A DNA stretch of 64,000 nucleotides from Paenibacillus foliorum (GCF_013141765.1 NZ_WHOD01000095.1:1-64000); one strand, 5' to 3'; shown: positions 25,451 to 35,018, counted from the first letter of the stretch. A program made the numbers and translations. Notes: generated by a model from the letters alone, not told the origin.

Positions 25451-26275
25451 ATGAACACAAAAAAGAAACTCATTATCGCCAGTACGTTGATAGCCATTCT
25501 TGCAGTGAGTGGAGAAAGTGTGTTAGGCAGCAATATCAAGGCTTTGGCTGAACCCAGTGCCCCACATTCGACAGCAGGAATGGCAAAGAATAAAGCGGGT
25601 AAAGACGCACCGAAAAGGGAAGATGGCAGCAAACGAGGGAAGGCTGGAATCGATGGAAAAGGAAATCCATGCCGCATAGAGGGACCAGATGGTGAATTAA
25701 AAACCAATAAGGCTGAAACGGCTGGAGCTGACGCCACAAGCACTAATTCATCAGCAGGCTCAGTAACCAGCGGCAATAATTCGGAACAAGCTACTTCAGT
25801 AGTTATTTCCAATGGATTTAACACAGACCCGCAGGACAAAGGCAGGCCGGTAGTACTGATTGCCGCAGCACTAGGGGTTCCTACCGAAGTTTTTAGAGAA
25901 GCATTTCGAGGAGTAACTCCTGCAGGCTTGGAAAGTCAGCCCAGTCCCGAACTGGCTCAACGAAACAAAGCAGCCCTTCTTAAAGTTCTTGCTCCTTATG
26001 GGATTACAAACGAACGTTTAGATGAGGTATCCAACTATTACCGTTACAACGGAAGAAAAGGTGAAACCTGGAAAAAGACTGAAGCTGCTGCAACTGCAAC
26101 AATAGTGGATGGCGTCGTGACTGGTGTAACCATCACAAATCCAGGATCAGGATATTCTTCAAATCCAACAGTAACCGTAACGGGACCAAACGGTGTAATT
26201 ACTGGGACAGCAACAGTTATCTACGCGCAAGATTTTAAAACAAATGGAAGTATTTCGGCTATAGCTATCAATTAA
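25451..26275 (+). CDS. secreted protein of unknown function
   Basis: I do not recognise this 274-residue protein. It starts with a signal peptide (Lys-rich start, hydrophobic core about residues 8-22). Residues about 40-115 are low complexity, rich in Lys, Gly, Ser and Thr. A helical segment follows, including RPVVLIAAALGVPTEVFREA, and then a C-terminal beta-rich part with GVTITNPGSGYSSNPTVTV, a motif found in surface beta-structures. AAGGGAAG precedes the ATG. It is divergent from a two-component system, with a shared direct repeat between them, so it may be the system's target or a sensed accessory protein. Confidence 0.75.
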   Translation: MNTKKKLIIASTLIAILAVSGESVLGSNIKALAEPSAPHSTAGMAKNKAGKDAPKREDGSKRGKAGIDGKGNPCRIEGPDGELKTNKAETAGADATSTNSSAGSVTSGNNSEQATSVVISNGFNTDPQDKGRPVVLIAAALGVPTEVFREAFRGVTPAGLESQPSPELAQRNKAALLKVLAPYGITNERLDEVSNYYRYNGRKGETWKKTEAAATATIVDGVVTGVTITNPGSGYSSNPTVTVTGPNGVITGTATVIYAQDFKTNGSISAIAIN

Positions 26276-26399
26276 GAAAGTGGAGTGCTCATTCGTTTGG
26301 GGTAAGTAAACCAGTCGTAATGCCCCAAGTTCCACTTGCCAGTTACGGCTCGCTAATTTTCACTGCCGATTTTCAGTTGCACATAAAAAGTTCTTGCAT

Positions 26400-26573
26400 T
26401 TATGAGAGGTAGAACCGATAATGGGGTAAAGTTGCAAACGGTTTCAGTGCAAGGATGTTCCCAATTGAAGATCATGGGTGGAGACATTGAGAGAACCCAG
26501 GTATCTATTATTTGCTAGGCGGCTCGCGATTTTGCGAGGTATCCGCTCCGGCTGGTAGAGGCCTGGTTTTTTT
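26400..26573 (+). promoter_or_regulatory. structured leader with terminator upstream of the giant secreted protein
   Basis: The gap 26276-26631 contains hairpins and ends in a terminator-like element: CCGGCT pairs with AGGCCTGG (26548-26566), followed by seven T residues. Upstream CTCGC...GCGAG forms another stem, and CCCAGG near 26500 could pair with CCTGG in the terminator arm, giving a possible antiterminator. No known riboswitch consensus fits. An inverted repeat AAGTGGA/TCCACTT lies near 26278-26336. Confidence 0.4.
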
Positions 26574-26631
26574 GTGCATACGGACGAACTCTTCGGACAG
26601 AAACGGTTTGGTGAAAATGAGGAGGGAAAAT

Positions 26632-29600
26632 ATGAATCGTAAGTTTAAACAAGCAATTGTAACTTCGGTTACCATGTCACTATTCGCGACATCGGCCGTG
26701 TTAGGCATTCGGGCTGTACCAGCTGCGGCTGCGCCATCGGCACCCGCAGTACTTATCACTGAGTTAGTGCCGGATTCGAAAAACTTATCTTCAAATGATG
26801 CTTATGAATATGTCGAGCTGTATAATGCAACTGACAAAGCTATTAGCTTGACAGGGTATAAGCTTCGGGGCAAAATAGACGGCACTTCTCAATGGGAAGG
26901 AACGCTTAGCGGAAATGTGAGTATTCCCCCGCGTGAAACGATTTTGATCTGGACGCAGAATACCACGATTACACCACTGGGGTTGAATCGTGACCAGTTC
27001 AGAAGCAATTATGGCATTTCTGCGTCCGATCTGCCGGATGACCGTATTCATATCCTGCAAAACGTAGCAGGCCTGTACAACGGAAGCACAACCCAGAAGA
27101 ATATTACAATTAGCTTAGCTGATCCACTGGATGTTGAGATTGTTACCGCCACCTATTATTTAGACGGTCAGGACGATACGTTCGAAAATAAAGGCATCTC
27201 ATTTAAGCAGCCATGCTCAAGCGTTGCTATGCTGCATAATAGTGGAAATAAAACCGCCACGCCAGGCAGAATAACCGATGAATTGTCGGGAGTTGCACCG
27301 AGTGATGCCGTTGCTGTTGGTGGAGAACGCAGCTTGAATTTGTCGTGGACGCCTTGCACCGTTTCGAATCTAGCTGGCTACCGAATAGATTCTCAGGACG
27401 GGCTTCCGTCAGCGTCGGTGACGGGAGCGACGTACACATTTACAGGGCTGACGAATGGAAAGGACTATACGTTCACTTTATCATCCGTTTATAACGATGG
27501 TCGCGTTTCGCCAGCCTCCCTTCCTGTACGGGGGAAAGCGGGTATCCCGGTTATTCCGGCTAATATAAGCGGGCTTCAAGCACTCCCTCGCGATGGAGCG
27601 ATACGGTTGAGCTGGGATGCTTCCAAGGAGGGAGATGTTGCCGGTTACCGCATTTATAAAAACGGAGTGCAACTGCCGAATTTGGTTACTGGCTCTTCCT
27701 ATGTAGCACCAGGTTTAACCAATGGACAAAGCGTCACGTTCGCTGTCTACACTGTTAATCAGACGGGGTTAATGTCCGCAAAGCCAGCTGTAGTTGCCCA
27801 GAAACCCCAGGCTGCTCCTTCATTCTTGGTTACCGAAATGACTCCCAATTCGAAAAACGTTGACTACAAAACCGGAGGGACCGACGCATTCGAATTCATC
27901 GAACTGCATAATACGACCTCAACACCGATCAACATTAAAGGCTTTAAATTAAAATACAGTGCAGTAACCGATCCTTATCCGATTACTGAAGACAAGATTG
28001 TTGAACCTCAAGGGACTTTTATTATTTGGTTCAAAAATACAAATGTACAGCAGGTCGGCCTGACGGAGTTCAATCTCGCCTACGGCAGCTCGATTACGGA
28101 GGATCAATTATTCGTAATCGTAAACGGCGGGATGTCGAATACAGCGGCAAGAGGTGTGAAATTCCTGGACCCCGATAATAATGTGCTTACGGACACGACC
28201 TACAATGTAGAAGATGTCGGCGAGAGCATCAGTGCTAATTTCATTCCCAATCGCAGTAATGGGGTTATCTCGACTGAAAGATTTTCTGCGCAAGCTAATC
28301 CAGGCTTCCTGTATCCCGTGCAGAAAATAGCAGATCCATCTGATACGGTTGCTCCTGCAATGCCTTCAGGTGTAAAGGTGACAGCAGGTATTGGCGGAGC
28401 AAAGGTAGTCTGGAGTAAAGATCTTGAGCCAGACGTTGCTTATGTGAATGTATATGTGGACGGTGTGGTGAAAAATAAACTCCTGATGCCGCAAAGTGAG
28501 GTCATTATTGAGGGATTGGAAAATGAAAAGGCCGTTTCCTTGCAGGTGAGCGCAATTGATACGGCTGGCAGAGAGTCTGGACGTACGGCTTCGATAGTTG
28601 CAACCCCGACGGCTGATGCAATGCCAGCCTTGCTGATTACGGAGGTCGTACCCGATACGTGGAACACGGAACCGTTAGAGTCGAAGGATGTTTATGATGC
28701 ATATGAGTTCATCGAGCTGTACAATCCGCATTCGCAGCCGCTTGATCTGAATGGCAAGACTGTTCGTTTCACGCAGCCAGATGATGCATTGAAAAGCTGG
28801 TCATGGACTTTCAATAAGCCTACGGTTATTGAGCCGAAAAAAACATTGCAATTCTGGGTGCGTCCGAATGGATTAAACTACTTGAAGTCGGACGGATTTA
28901 ATTTCTTTTATTACGGCTTCCAGGAAGCGAAGTATGTACCTGAATCCTCATTCGTATATGGGGACGGTGCGGGTGGATTAGCTAACGGCGGTGGTACCAT
29001 CGAAATCGTTGAAACTAATGGTAATGTACTCGTTTCGGCTACGTATACAGCAGGCCAATTTCTGGAGAAAAAGGGCATCACTTATGCTTATCCTATGTTT
29101 GGAGGAAACGTAATGCGGATTTCAGGCTTGCAGCAAACGGGCACGCCTGGTGTTGTGGGTTCCCAACAAATCCCACGTGAATCTTTCACTGATCAGACTG
29201 CACCTGCCTCACCTGCAGGGTTTCATGCAGTTCCAGGTCCTGGAGAAGCAACAATGAACTGGCTGCCAAGCACGGAATCAGATTTGGCTGGGTATCGACT
29301 GTACATGAACGATCAGCTTGAGCTGACGTTGCCTGCTTCTGCTACATCTTACAAGATGCCGGCACTTTTGGGTGAAGTCTCAACGAAGTTCGAGCTAAGC
29401 GCTATAGACGATTCAGGCAATGAATCCTTGCGTGTAACGGCAACAATTAAGCCAACCTATACGCCAATGACTCAAATAGAAAGAGATCCAAGTCCTGCGA
29501 ACGCTCTGACCCAATCAAGGTATCAGGCAGCCTGGGATGTTGGAGAGAAAGGTCCAATAATACCTGGACTCGTACAAGGGCATGTACCTCAAGGGATGTC

Positions 29601-31344
29601 GTATTACAAGGATGAGCAGCGTGAATGGATGCTGATGGCAGCATATCACTATACAGGGGACCCAAGTACTCTTGCAGTAGTCGATGCAAAAACGGGTGTT
29701 TTGGTGAAGTATGTTAATCTGAAAAATCCTGACGGTACGATTTACACTGGGCACGCGGGTGGTGTTGCGGTAAGCCGCGAAAATGTATGGCTTTCATCCG
29801 GGAAAAAGATGTATAGGATGCCTATTCAGACCTTAATTGACTCGGTAGATCAAGGCTTCGCGCAATTTGCGGATTCGTTCGGAGTTGTGACTAATTCTTC
29901 TTTTACGGCCTATGAGAACGGCATACTGTGGGTTGGAGAATATAGCAATCCGCCTACCTATACAACCGATCCATCGCACCAGCTGCAAAACCGAAATGGG
30001 GAGACCCATCTGTCATGGATCGCTGGCTATGAGCTGGATTCAAATGATCGACTTCCATCCGGTACACCGAGCTTCCGTGAAGAAAACATAGACAAATTTG
30101 TTCCTAAATATGTGATAAGTATCGGAGATAAAATCCAAGGTATAGGGTTTAACAAGGGAGAGGTTTTGCTCACTTATAACCAGGGGCGCTCCTACAACTC
30201 CATATTGCGCTATGCGATGCCGAACGTAACTGATCTGTCTACGAAAAATGCACAAACCATCATCGCTGGTGTTACAGTGCCGGTATGGTTGCTGGATGGC
30301 GTAAACAAAAATGGTTCCATCAACATCCCAACTGGTGCTGAGAACATGTTCATCCGCAAAGTGAATGACACGGACCACCTGTATGTAAACTTCGAATCCG
30401 GTGCCAACCATGTTCGGTACATGTCGTCGTATTCGATGGATCGATTGCTTGACCTAAACCTTGATCAGATGCGAGCATATGACACCCGGACTTTAACGGG
30501 GGTTCCACAGGAACTAAAAGTTGGTGCAGAGGCACAGGTAAGCGTACTGGCTAACCGGGGGAAAAGACCTGCTGAGAACGTAACCCCCAGCTATACATGG
30601 GCGAGCAGCGATTCATCAATTATCGAGGTAACTGCAGATGGTCGAATTCGGGGTATAAGACCAGGTATAGCTAAGGTTGTAGGTACGGCTGGTGAGAGTT
30701 TACTGGAAGCTTCCATAACCGTGTCCTCCCCGAACTCGATTCGGTCAGATTTACCTTCGAGTGGGAAGATAACGGCAGGCACAACATTCCAACTAGAAGT
30801 AAAAGCGGTCTATACGGACGGATTTGAAAGTGATGTGACGTCTCAGGCTGCTTATGCGATCATAGGGGGCACTGGTGCGGTTGAAGTAAGCGGCACAGGA
30901 CTAGTTCGAGCTATTAAACCTGGCAGTGAATTGATCTCGGTAACATTCGATGGAAAAGCGATCGAGCTTAGAATCATTGTCAACAACAGTAGCGAGAATA
31001 ATGGAAATGGCAACAATAACGGAAATGGCGAGAATAATGGAAATGGCAACAATAACGGAAATGGCGAGAATAATGGAAATGGCAACAATAACGGAAATGG
31101 CGAGAATAATGGGAATGGCAACAATAACGGAAATGGCGAGAATAATGGGAATGGCAACAATAACGGAAATGGCGAGAATAATGGGAATGGCAACAATAAC
31201 GGTAATGGTGAGAATAATGGAAATGGCAACAATAACGGTAATGGCAACAATAACGGAAATAGAAACAAAAGCAAAGGTAATGCAAGCATCGTAACGACTA
31301 ACCCGACGAACAACCCTAAGCAGCAAAATGTAACGCCCAGATGA
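26632..31344 (+). CDS. giant secreted lamin-tail/fibronectin-type surface protein (truncated)
   Basis: The product is 1570 residues. A signal peptide (residues 1-32) is followed by three lamin-tail-like domains beginning APAVLITELVPDSKN, SFLVTEMTPNSKN and PALLITEVVPDTWN, interleaved with four fibronectin type III-like modules (for example NISGLQALPRDGAIRLSWD). A region of about 380 residues with beta-propeller-like strands follows, then Ig-like modules (SIIEVTADGRIRGIRPGIAKV) and an Asn/Gly-rich tail of 12-residue repeats. GAGGAGGG precedes ATG 26632; longer upstream in-frame starts run through the terminator and are unlikely. A one-base frameshift at 31336-31338 cuts the protein before SLH anchoring domains that continue in the next frame. 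Confidence 0.85.
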   Translation: MNRKFKQAIVTSVTMSLFATSAVLGIRAVPAAAAPSAPAVLITELVPDSKNLSSNDAYEYVELYNATDKAISLTGYKLRGKIDGTSQWEGTLSGNVSIPPRETILIWTQNTTITPLGLNRDQFRSNYGISASDLPDDRIHILQNVAGLYNGSTTQKNITISLADPLDVEIVTATYYLDGQDDTFENKGISFKQPCSSVAMLHNSGNKTATPGRITDELSGVAPSDAVAVGGERSLNLSWTPCTVSNLAGYRIDSQDGLPSASVTGATYTFTGLTNGKDYTFTLSSVYNDGRVSPASLPVRGKAGIPVIPANISGLQALPRDGAIRLSWDASKEGDVAGYRIYKNGVQLPNLVTGSSYVAPGLTNGQSVTFAVYTVNQTGLMSAKPAVVAQKPQAAPSFLVTEMTPNSKNVDYKTGGTDAFEFIELHNTTSTPINIKGFKLKYSAVTDPYPITEDKIVEPQGTFIIWFKNTNVQQVGLTEFNLAYGSSITEDQLFVIVNGGMSNTAARGVKFLDPDNNVLTDTTYNVEDVGESISANFIPNRSNGVISTERFSAQANPGFLYPVQKIADPSDTVAPAMPSGVKVTAGIGGAKVVWSKDLEPDVAYVNVYVDGVVKNKLLMPQSEVIIEGLENEKAVSLQVSAIDTAGRESGRTASIVATPTADAMPALLITEVVPDTWNTEPLESKDVYDAYEFIELYNPHSQPLDLNGKTVRFTQPDDALKSWSWTFNKPTVIEPKKTLQFWVRPNGLNYLKSDGFNFFYYGFQEAKYVPESSFVYGDGAGGLANGGGTIEIVETNGNVLVSATYTAGQFLEKKGITYAYPMFGGNVMRISGLQQTGTPGVVGSQQIPRESFTDQTAPASPAGFHAVPGPGEATMNWLPSTESDLAGYRLYMNDQLELTLPASATSYKMPALLGEVSTKFELSAIDDSGNESLRVTATIKPTYTPMTQIERDPSPANALTQSRYQAAWDVGEKGPIIPGLVQGHVPQGMSYYKDEQREWMLMAAYHYTGDPSTLAVVDAKTGVLVKYVNLKNPDGTIYTGHAGGVAVSRENVWLSSGKKMYRMPIQTLIDSVDQGFAQFADSFGVVTNSSFTAYENGILWVGEYSNPPTYTTDPSHQLQNRNGETHLSWIAGYELDSNDRLPSGTPSFREENIDKFVPKYVISIGDKIQGIGFNKGEVLLTYNQGRSYNSILRYAMPNVTDLSTKNAQTIIAGVTVPVWLLDGVNKNGSINIPTGAENMFIRKVNDTDHLYVNFESGANHVRYMSSYSMDRLLDLNLDQMRAYDTRTLTGVPQELKVGAEAQVSVLANRGKRPAENVTPSYTWASSDSSIIEVTADGRIRGIRPGIAKVVGTAGESLLEASITVSSPNSIRSDLPSSGKITAGTTFQLEVKAVYTDGFESDVTSQAAYAIIGGTGAVEVSGTGLVRAIKPGSELISVTFDGKAIELRIIVNNSSENNGNGNNNGNGENNGNGNNNGNGENNGNGNNNGNGENNGNGNNNGNGENNGNGNNNGNGENNGNGNNNGNGENNGNGNNNGNGNNNGNRNKSKGNASIVTTNPTNNPKQQNVTPR
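30994..31245 (+). repeat. 36-bp coding tandem repeat, seven copies
   Basis: Seven near-identical 36-base units encode the 12-residue peptide ENNGNGNNNGNG. Units differ by a few synonymous changes (GGA/GGG/GGT). The array is a flexible linker before the wall-anchoring part and lies about 90 bases before the frameshift. Confidence 0.92.
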
Positions 31345-31807
31345 GATCAAATCAGGCAATGGAGCTGTCAAACTGAAGCTGGCTGCAGACAAAACGGAGC
31401 TGGCGATTTCAGGAGACATACTGAAGCAGTATGATGGTAGTTCGCTAGAAATTGAGCAAGGTAATGCAAGTCTGGTTATTCCTTCTGAAACGTTACAGTC
31501 AGCAGCAGCTTCGGTAAAAGCTGCAGAGGGTAGTCAAGCACAAGTCATCGTGACTTTAAAGCTAGCTGCGGTACCTAGTCAATCCAAGGAATATAAGATG
31601 GCCGGCGGAGCCTTTTCGTTAGGGTTGTCCGTTGTGAAGCCTGACGGAGCGGAATCGGCAATGAACCAAGTGGATCAATCCGTCGAAGTGAAAATCAAAG
31701 TCGAAGCTGAGCGCGATTCTCGATTATTAGGTCTTTACAGAGTCAATGCCGACGGGACAATTGATTATGTCGGCGGCAAGGTAAAGGACGGCGTGCTGAC
31801 GGCGTAG
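31337..31807 (+). pseudogene. frameshifted continuation of the giant protein (linker part)
   Basis: Reading from 31337 in the frame of 31340, the sequence encodes PDEIKSGNGAVKLKLAADK and about 150 more coherent residues, ending at an in-frame TAG (31805-31807). Removing one C from the CCC at 31336-31338 joins it to the upstream gene as VTPDEIKSGNG. No ribosome site precedes it, so it is not a separate gene. It is a beta-rich linker of the type found before SLH domains. Confidence 0.75.
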
Positions 31808-32386
31808 TTGGTAGGCTCCGGCACCTATGTCGTATTGGAGTATAGCAAATCGTACGCCGACGTTCCGCCTGGCAATTGGGCTTACGAAGCACTTCAAGTG
31901 CTTGCCGCGAAGCATGTGGCCGAAGGAGTCACCTCTGATACATTTACACCTAATGAGCCGGTAACACGGGCGGAATTTACAGCACTGCTCTTTCGCGCGT
32001 TCGAGTTCGCCCCTTCCAAAGAGGCGGTTGGCTTCTTAGATGTAGCGTCTGACGCTTGGTACAAGGAGCCCGTTGGAGCTGCATCGTCAATCGGACTTAT
32101 CCAAGGTGTGGAGCAGGGACGCTTCGCACCGAATGAGCCGGTCACTCGCGAGCAGATGGCGGTGCTGTTAGTACGTGCTTGGGAGCGAAAGGTAGCTCTG
32201 ATTGAGCCTGGAAAAGGTAACCCATTTAAAGACTCGGTGAATATTGCTAATTGGGCAGCGGATGCGGTGTCCAAGGCACGCAGCGCGGGACTGATTAGCG
32301 GAAAAGATGGGGATCGTTTCGATCCGAAGTCTGTCGCAACGCGGGCTGAGAGTGTTCAAGCCATTTTCAACGCCTTGTTCAAATAG
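31808..32386 (+). CDS. SLH-domain C-terminal fragment of the giant protein
   Basis: This 192-codon stretch continues in the same frame after the amber codon at 31805 and encodes three SLH domains. They begin SYADVPPGNWAYEALQVL, GFLDVASDAWYKEPVGAA and PFKDSVNIANWAADAVSKA, with ITR-like motifs written as PVTRAEF, PVTREQM and VATRAES. SLH triplets bind pyruvylated secondary wall polymer. The first codon can be read as TTG, but no ribosome site precedes it, so it is most likely untranslated unless the amber is read through. Its intact SLH sequence suggests the break is recent or a sequence error. Confidence 0.7.
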   Translation: MVGSGTYVVLEYSKSYADVPPGNWAYEALQVLAAKHVAEGVTSDTFTPNEPVTRAEFTALLFRAFEFAPSKEAVGFLDVASDAWYKEPVGAASSIGLIQGVEQGRFAPNEPVTREQMAVLLVRAWERKVALIEPGKGNPFKDSVNIANWAADAVSKARSAGLISGKDGDRFDPKSVATRAESVQAIFNALFK

Positions 32387-32458
32387 AAATAGGATAAATG
32401 CTCCCGCTATAATTGAGTGATTTTTTCTGTTCCTTCAAGGAATGTATTGCAACGCAAT

Positions 32459-32497
32459 AAGGAGCCTGCCATTTGAACTTCAGTGGCAAGGCTCCTT
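32459..32497. terminator. hairpin terminator, first of a twin pair
   Basis: AAGGAGCC and TGCCA pair with TGGCA and GGCTCCTT around a loop. It lies between the rightward SLH fragment and the leftward propeller protein. An almost identical hairpin occurs at 34120-34158, on the other side of the propeller gene. Confidence 0.65.
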
Positions 32498-32520
32498 ATC
32501 GTTTGTATTAATAAAACTCA

Positions 32521-33981
32521 TTAGTTTTTGAGCTTGAAATGCAGCAGCGTATGATCCCCCATGGACCAATGAGCAATATACATTTCGTCTCCGGCTATAT
32601 AGAGGGCAAGCGGGCGTGCCTCCGTTACTTTTTGCCGACCCGTCCCGTCAATACTTATACGTTCAATAGGGTTTGAACCTGAGATACTACCAGAGCTGAC
32701 AATCGTATAGTAAACCCAGCCGTTCCAGTAGGTCATACTCGAAAGCTGTGGTTTTTCGAACTCATACAAAGGAATATCAACGGATCCGTCCAGGCTCATT
32801 TTGTGTATTTGCTTGCGGTCACGAATGTAATATATCCAATCATCGACGACTATAAAGTCTGTCACATCATCTTGAAGTAACTCTTGCCCTGACCCATCCA
32901 AATTCATCGTATAGAGCTTTGTATGTTCGTCCTCTTTGGTCCGAAAGTAGATTCTTTCGTCAAGCACATATAAACCGAAGACCTTCGAATCGACAAGCAG
33001 TTTTTGTTCACTTGAGCCGTCCGTTTTCATCCGAAAGATCCCGGCAGCAGTTTGGTAAGCTCCTCGTATTTTGTCATTCTGTTCAACCAATTGAATATAG
33101 TACATCCACCCGTCTCGCACCCACAATGAGCTTGCAGCCGTTTGCGATACCATCACTCTGTCCGTCCCGTCGGTTCGGATTTTATAGATTGCATTCTGCT
33201 TGGAAGATTCAGTGGTGACGTAATACAGCCATTCTCCCACTACGTTGATAAACATTGCATTATCATCTGAAAGCTTTAACCGGTTGGAGTCATCCACGTT
33301 TGCTTTAACGAGACTGTGAGGCCCACCTGAGCTCTTTATAGGGTTCATATAGATCCAATCGCCCTTCGCGGCAAGCTGCCCCCCGTTTTTCAAATTAAAT
33401 GAATCCCTTTGGATGAGCTTTTCCTGAATCGGCCTCTCGCATGACTGAATTTCATAACCGCGTAAATTATCCCAAGTAGTCTTCCAGGCGAACTCCTCTC
33501 TCGTATACCTCCATGTCATAGGAAAATAGGTAATATTGTTGTAAAACAAAACAGGATAAGGTTCCTTCGAATTATCAATTAAGGATCCATTTACCTTCAC
33601 AGGAAAAGGGGGAAGAATAGCCGAGGTTGAACCGCTGCTGCTATTGGCCTGAGGTAAGAGTGTTTGCCTGAGGGGAGTGCAGCCTTTATTTTTATCCAGA
33701 ATATCAATCGAAAGACCGGTCTGCTCATTCCAGGTAATGGACAAGCCGAGTGCGGACGTATAATCCCATGTCATAGGGAAATAAGTTATATCGCGATAAA
33801 GGAGGAGAGGATAAGCACTGTGTATCTGGTCTGTCTTCGTTTCATTGATATTAACTGGGAACGTCGGATACGATACTGGGTACATAGTAGACTCCGCTTG
33901 TGAAGCTGGAAGCGGCCCTCCTAACGCAAGTCCTGCTGTAATCGCTATAGTAATTGTCCATCGGGTGATAATAGTAAGCAT
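32521..33981 (-). CDS. secreted protein with stalk-like and DUF5050-type propeller domains
   Basis: The exported protein is 486 residues with a signal peptide (about 1-28). Two N-terminal modules each contain ITYFPMTW, resembling the copper-amine-oxidase N-terminal stalk domain common in Paenibacillus surface proteins. Residues from about 190 on form repeated strands of the type GDWIYMNP, GEWLYYVTTES, GWMYYIQ, DWIYYIRD and GWVYYTIV separated by KIRTDGTD or RMKTDGSS, matching the DUF5050 propeller pattern. I choose ATG 33981 with AAGGGAG upstream; an ATG at 34017 adds 12 residues. Its ligand is unknown. Twin hairpins flank the gene. Confidence 0.8.
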   Translation of the reverse strand: MLTIITRWTITIAITAGLALGGPLPASQAESTMYPVSYPTFPVNINETKTDQIHSAYPLLLYRDITYFPMTWDYTSALGLSITWNEQTGLSIDILDKNKGCTPLRQTLLPQANSSSGSTSAILPPFPVKVNGSLIDNSKEPYPVLFYNNITYFPMTWRYTREEFAWKTTWDNLRGYEIQSCERPIQEKLIQRDSFNLKNGGQLAAKGDWIYMNPIKSSGGPHSLVKANVDDSNRLKLSDDNAMFINVVGEWLYYVTTESSKQNAIYKIRTDGTDRVMVSQTAASSLWVRDGWMYYIQLVEQNDKIRGAYQTAAGIFRMKTDGSSEQKLLVDSKVFGLYVLDERIYFRTKEDEHTKLYTMNLDGSGQELLQDDVTDFIVVDDWIYYIRDRKQIHKMSLDGSVDIPLYEFEKPQLSSMTYWNGWVYYTIVSSGSISGSNPIERISIDGTGRQKVTEARPLALYIAGDEMYIAHWSMGDHTLLHFKLKN

Positions 33982-34114
33982 GAAAGGTACTCCCTTCCGA
34001 ATGTAATATATTACCATAATACTCTAGTGTAGATAAAGTTTAAACCATCAATATGCTATTGTGACTCCCAAGGTGGGGATACGATGTAACGCAATCCGAT
34101 CTTTGTAGACTCAA

Positions 34115-34158
34115 TGAAAAAGGAGCCTGCCACCTGTAATTCAGTGGCAAGGCTCCTT
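34115..34158 (-). terminator. terminator of the PHP/LysR operon, second twin hairpin
   Basis: AAGGAGCC (34120-34127) and downstream TGCCA pair with TGGCA and GGCTCCTT (34151-34158). The left side has an A-run that reads as a T-run on the minus strand, so it ends the leftward LysR-PHP transcript. It repeats the hairpin at 32459-32497. Confidence 0.7.
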
Positions 34159-34203
34159 ATCGTTGTATGGGTTCTATAGGAGGAACAGAGCAGCCGATAT
34201 CGC

Positions 34204-35010
34204 TTATAGAGCTACGATTTGGCGCTGTTTTTGCTTGAAGTAAACCCATTCCTTGAAGCCGATTTCCTTCAGCCTCTTGGCTACCAAGTCCCAATCATCG
34301 CCGACGCGACCAGGGACGTGTGCATCGGAACCGAAGGTTACTCTGACACCGTAATGCAAAGCGCGCTCAAGGACAGCATCCACCGGATACCAGCCGCCGC
34401 AATCCTTGGTTTTGCCGGATGTGTTAATTTCAATAGCGATATCTTGTTCACCGATAATTTTCAAAGTACGGTCTACCGCATCAGTCGGAATATCGCTGAA
34501 CGGTGTGTAATAAGCGCGCATCGCATCGATATGTCCGAGAATTTGGAACATGCCGCTGCGCGCCGACTGCTCGATCAGAGCGTAATACTGCTCCTTGTGC
34601 TCAATCTTTTCCTTGTCCGATAAACCTTTGAACCGTTTTTTATTAAAAATACTTACACCACCTGAGAGATGAACGGAGCCAATGATGTAGTCAAATGGAT
34701 ATTTCTCATAAATACTATTGTACAAGCTTGCATGCTCAGGGAAAAAATCAGATTCCACGCCGAGCAATACATCAATTTTACCGCTGTATTCCTGCTTGAG
34801 CTTGAGAACTTCCTCTACATAACGTGCAAATTCGCTCTTGGCCATGGCGATTCCCGGCTGCTCTTGCTCGACATTGCTTCCGAAATAGGGAGAATGATCG
34901 GAGATTCCAATCACCGATAAGCCGTGTCGGATTCCCGCTTCAACGTAATCGCGTATCGTTCCAACTGCATGTCCGCAGCGTTCATGATGAGTGTGCAAAT
35001 CGAATTTCAT
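34204..35010 (-). CDS. PHP-domain phosphatase (HisJ-like histidinol phosphatase)
   Basis: The 268-residue protein has the PHP metal-dependent phosphoesterase motifs: DLHTHHERCGHA at the N-terminus, VIGISDHSPYF, LLGVESDFFPEH, IGSVHLSG, LGHIDAMRAY and VTFGSDAH. These match the HisJ histidinol-phosphatase subfamily, the usual type in Bacillales, so the role may be histidine biosynthesis; no other his gene is near. ATG 35010 begins eight bases after the LysR stop codon and uses the GGAG inside the end of that gene, so translation is probably coupled. Confidence 0.88.
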   Translation of the reverse strand: MKFDLHTHHERCGHAVGTIRDYVEAGIRHGLSVIGISDHSPYFGSNVEQEQPGIAMAKSEFARYVEEVLKLKQEYSGKIDVLLGVESDFFPEHASLYNSIYEKYPFDYIIGSVHLSGGVSIFNKKRFKGLSDKEKIEHKEQYYALIEQSARSGMFQILGHIDAMRAYYTPFSDIPTDAVDRTLKIIGEQDIAIEINTSGKTKDCGGWYPVDAVLERALHYGVRVTFGSDAHVPGRVGDDWDLVAKRLKEIGFKEWVYFKQKQRQIVAL

Positions 35011-35018
35011 AGTAAAAG

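Noticed and set aside
26400..26520. Cyclic-di-GMP or cyclic-di-AMP riboswitch in the leader of the giant gene
   Set aside because: Only scattered fragments such as GCAAAC match; the conserved junction sequences are not present in order.
30852..31419. Long open frames on the minus strand and in a second plus frame across the Asn/Gly repeat
   Set aside because: They arise because the 36-base repeat lacks stop codons in several frames; the products are simple repeats (for example PLLLPFPLFS) without start signals.
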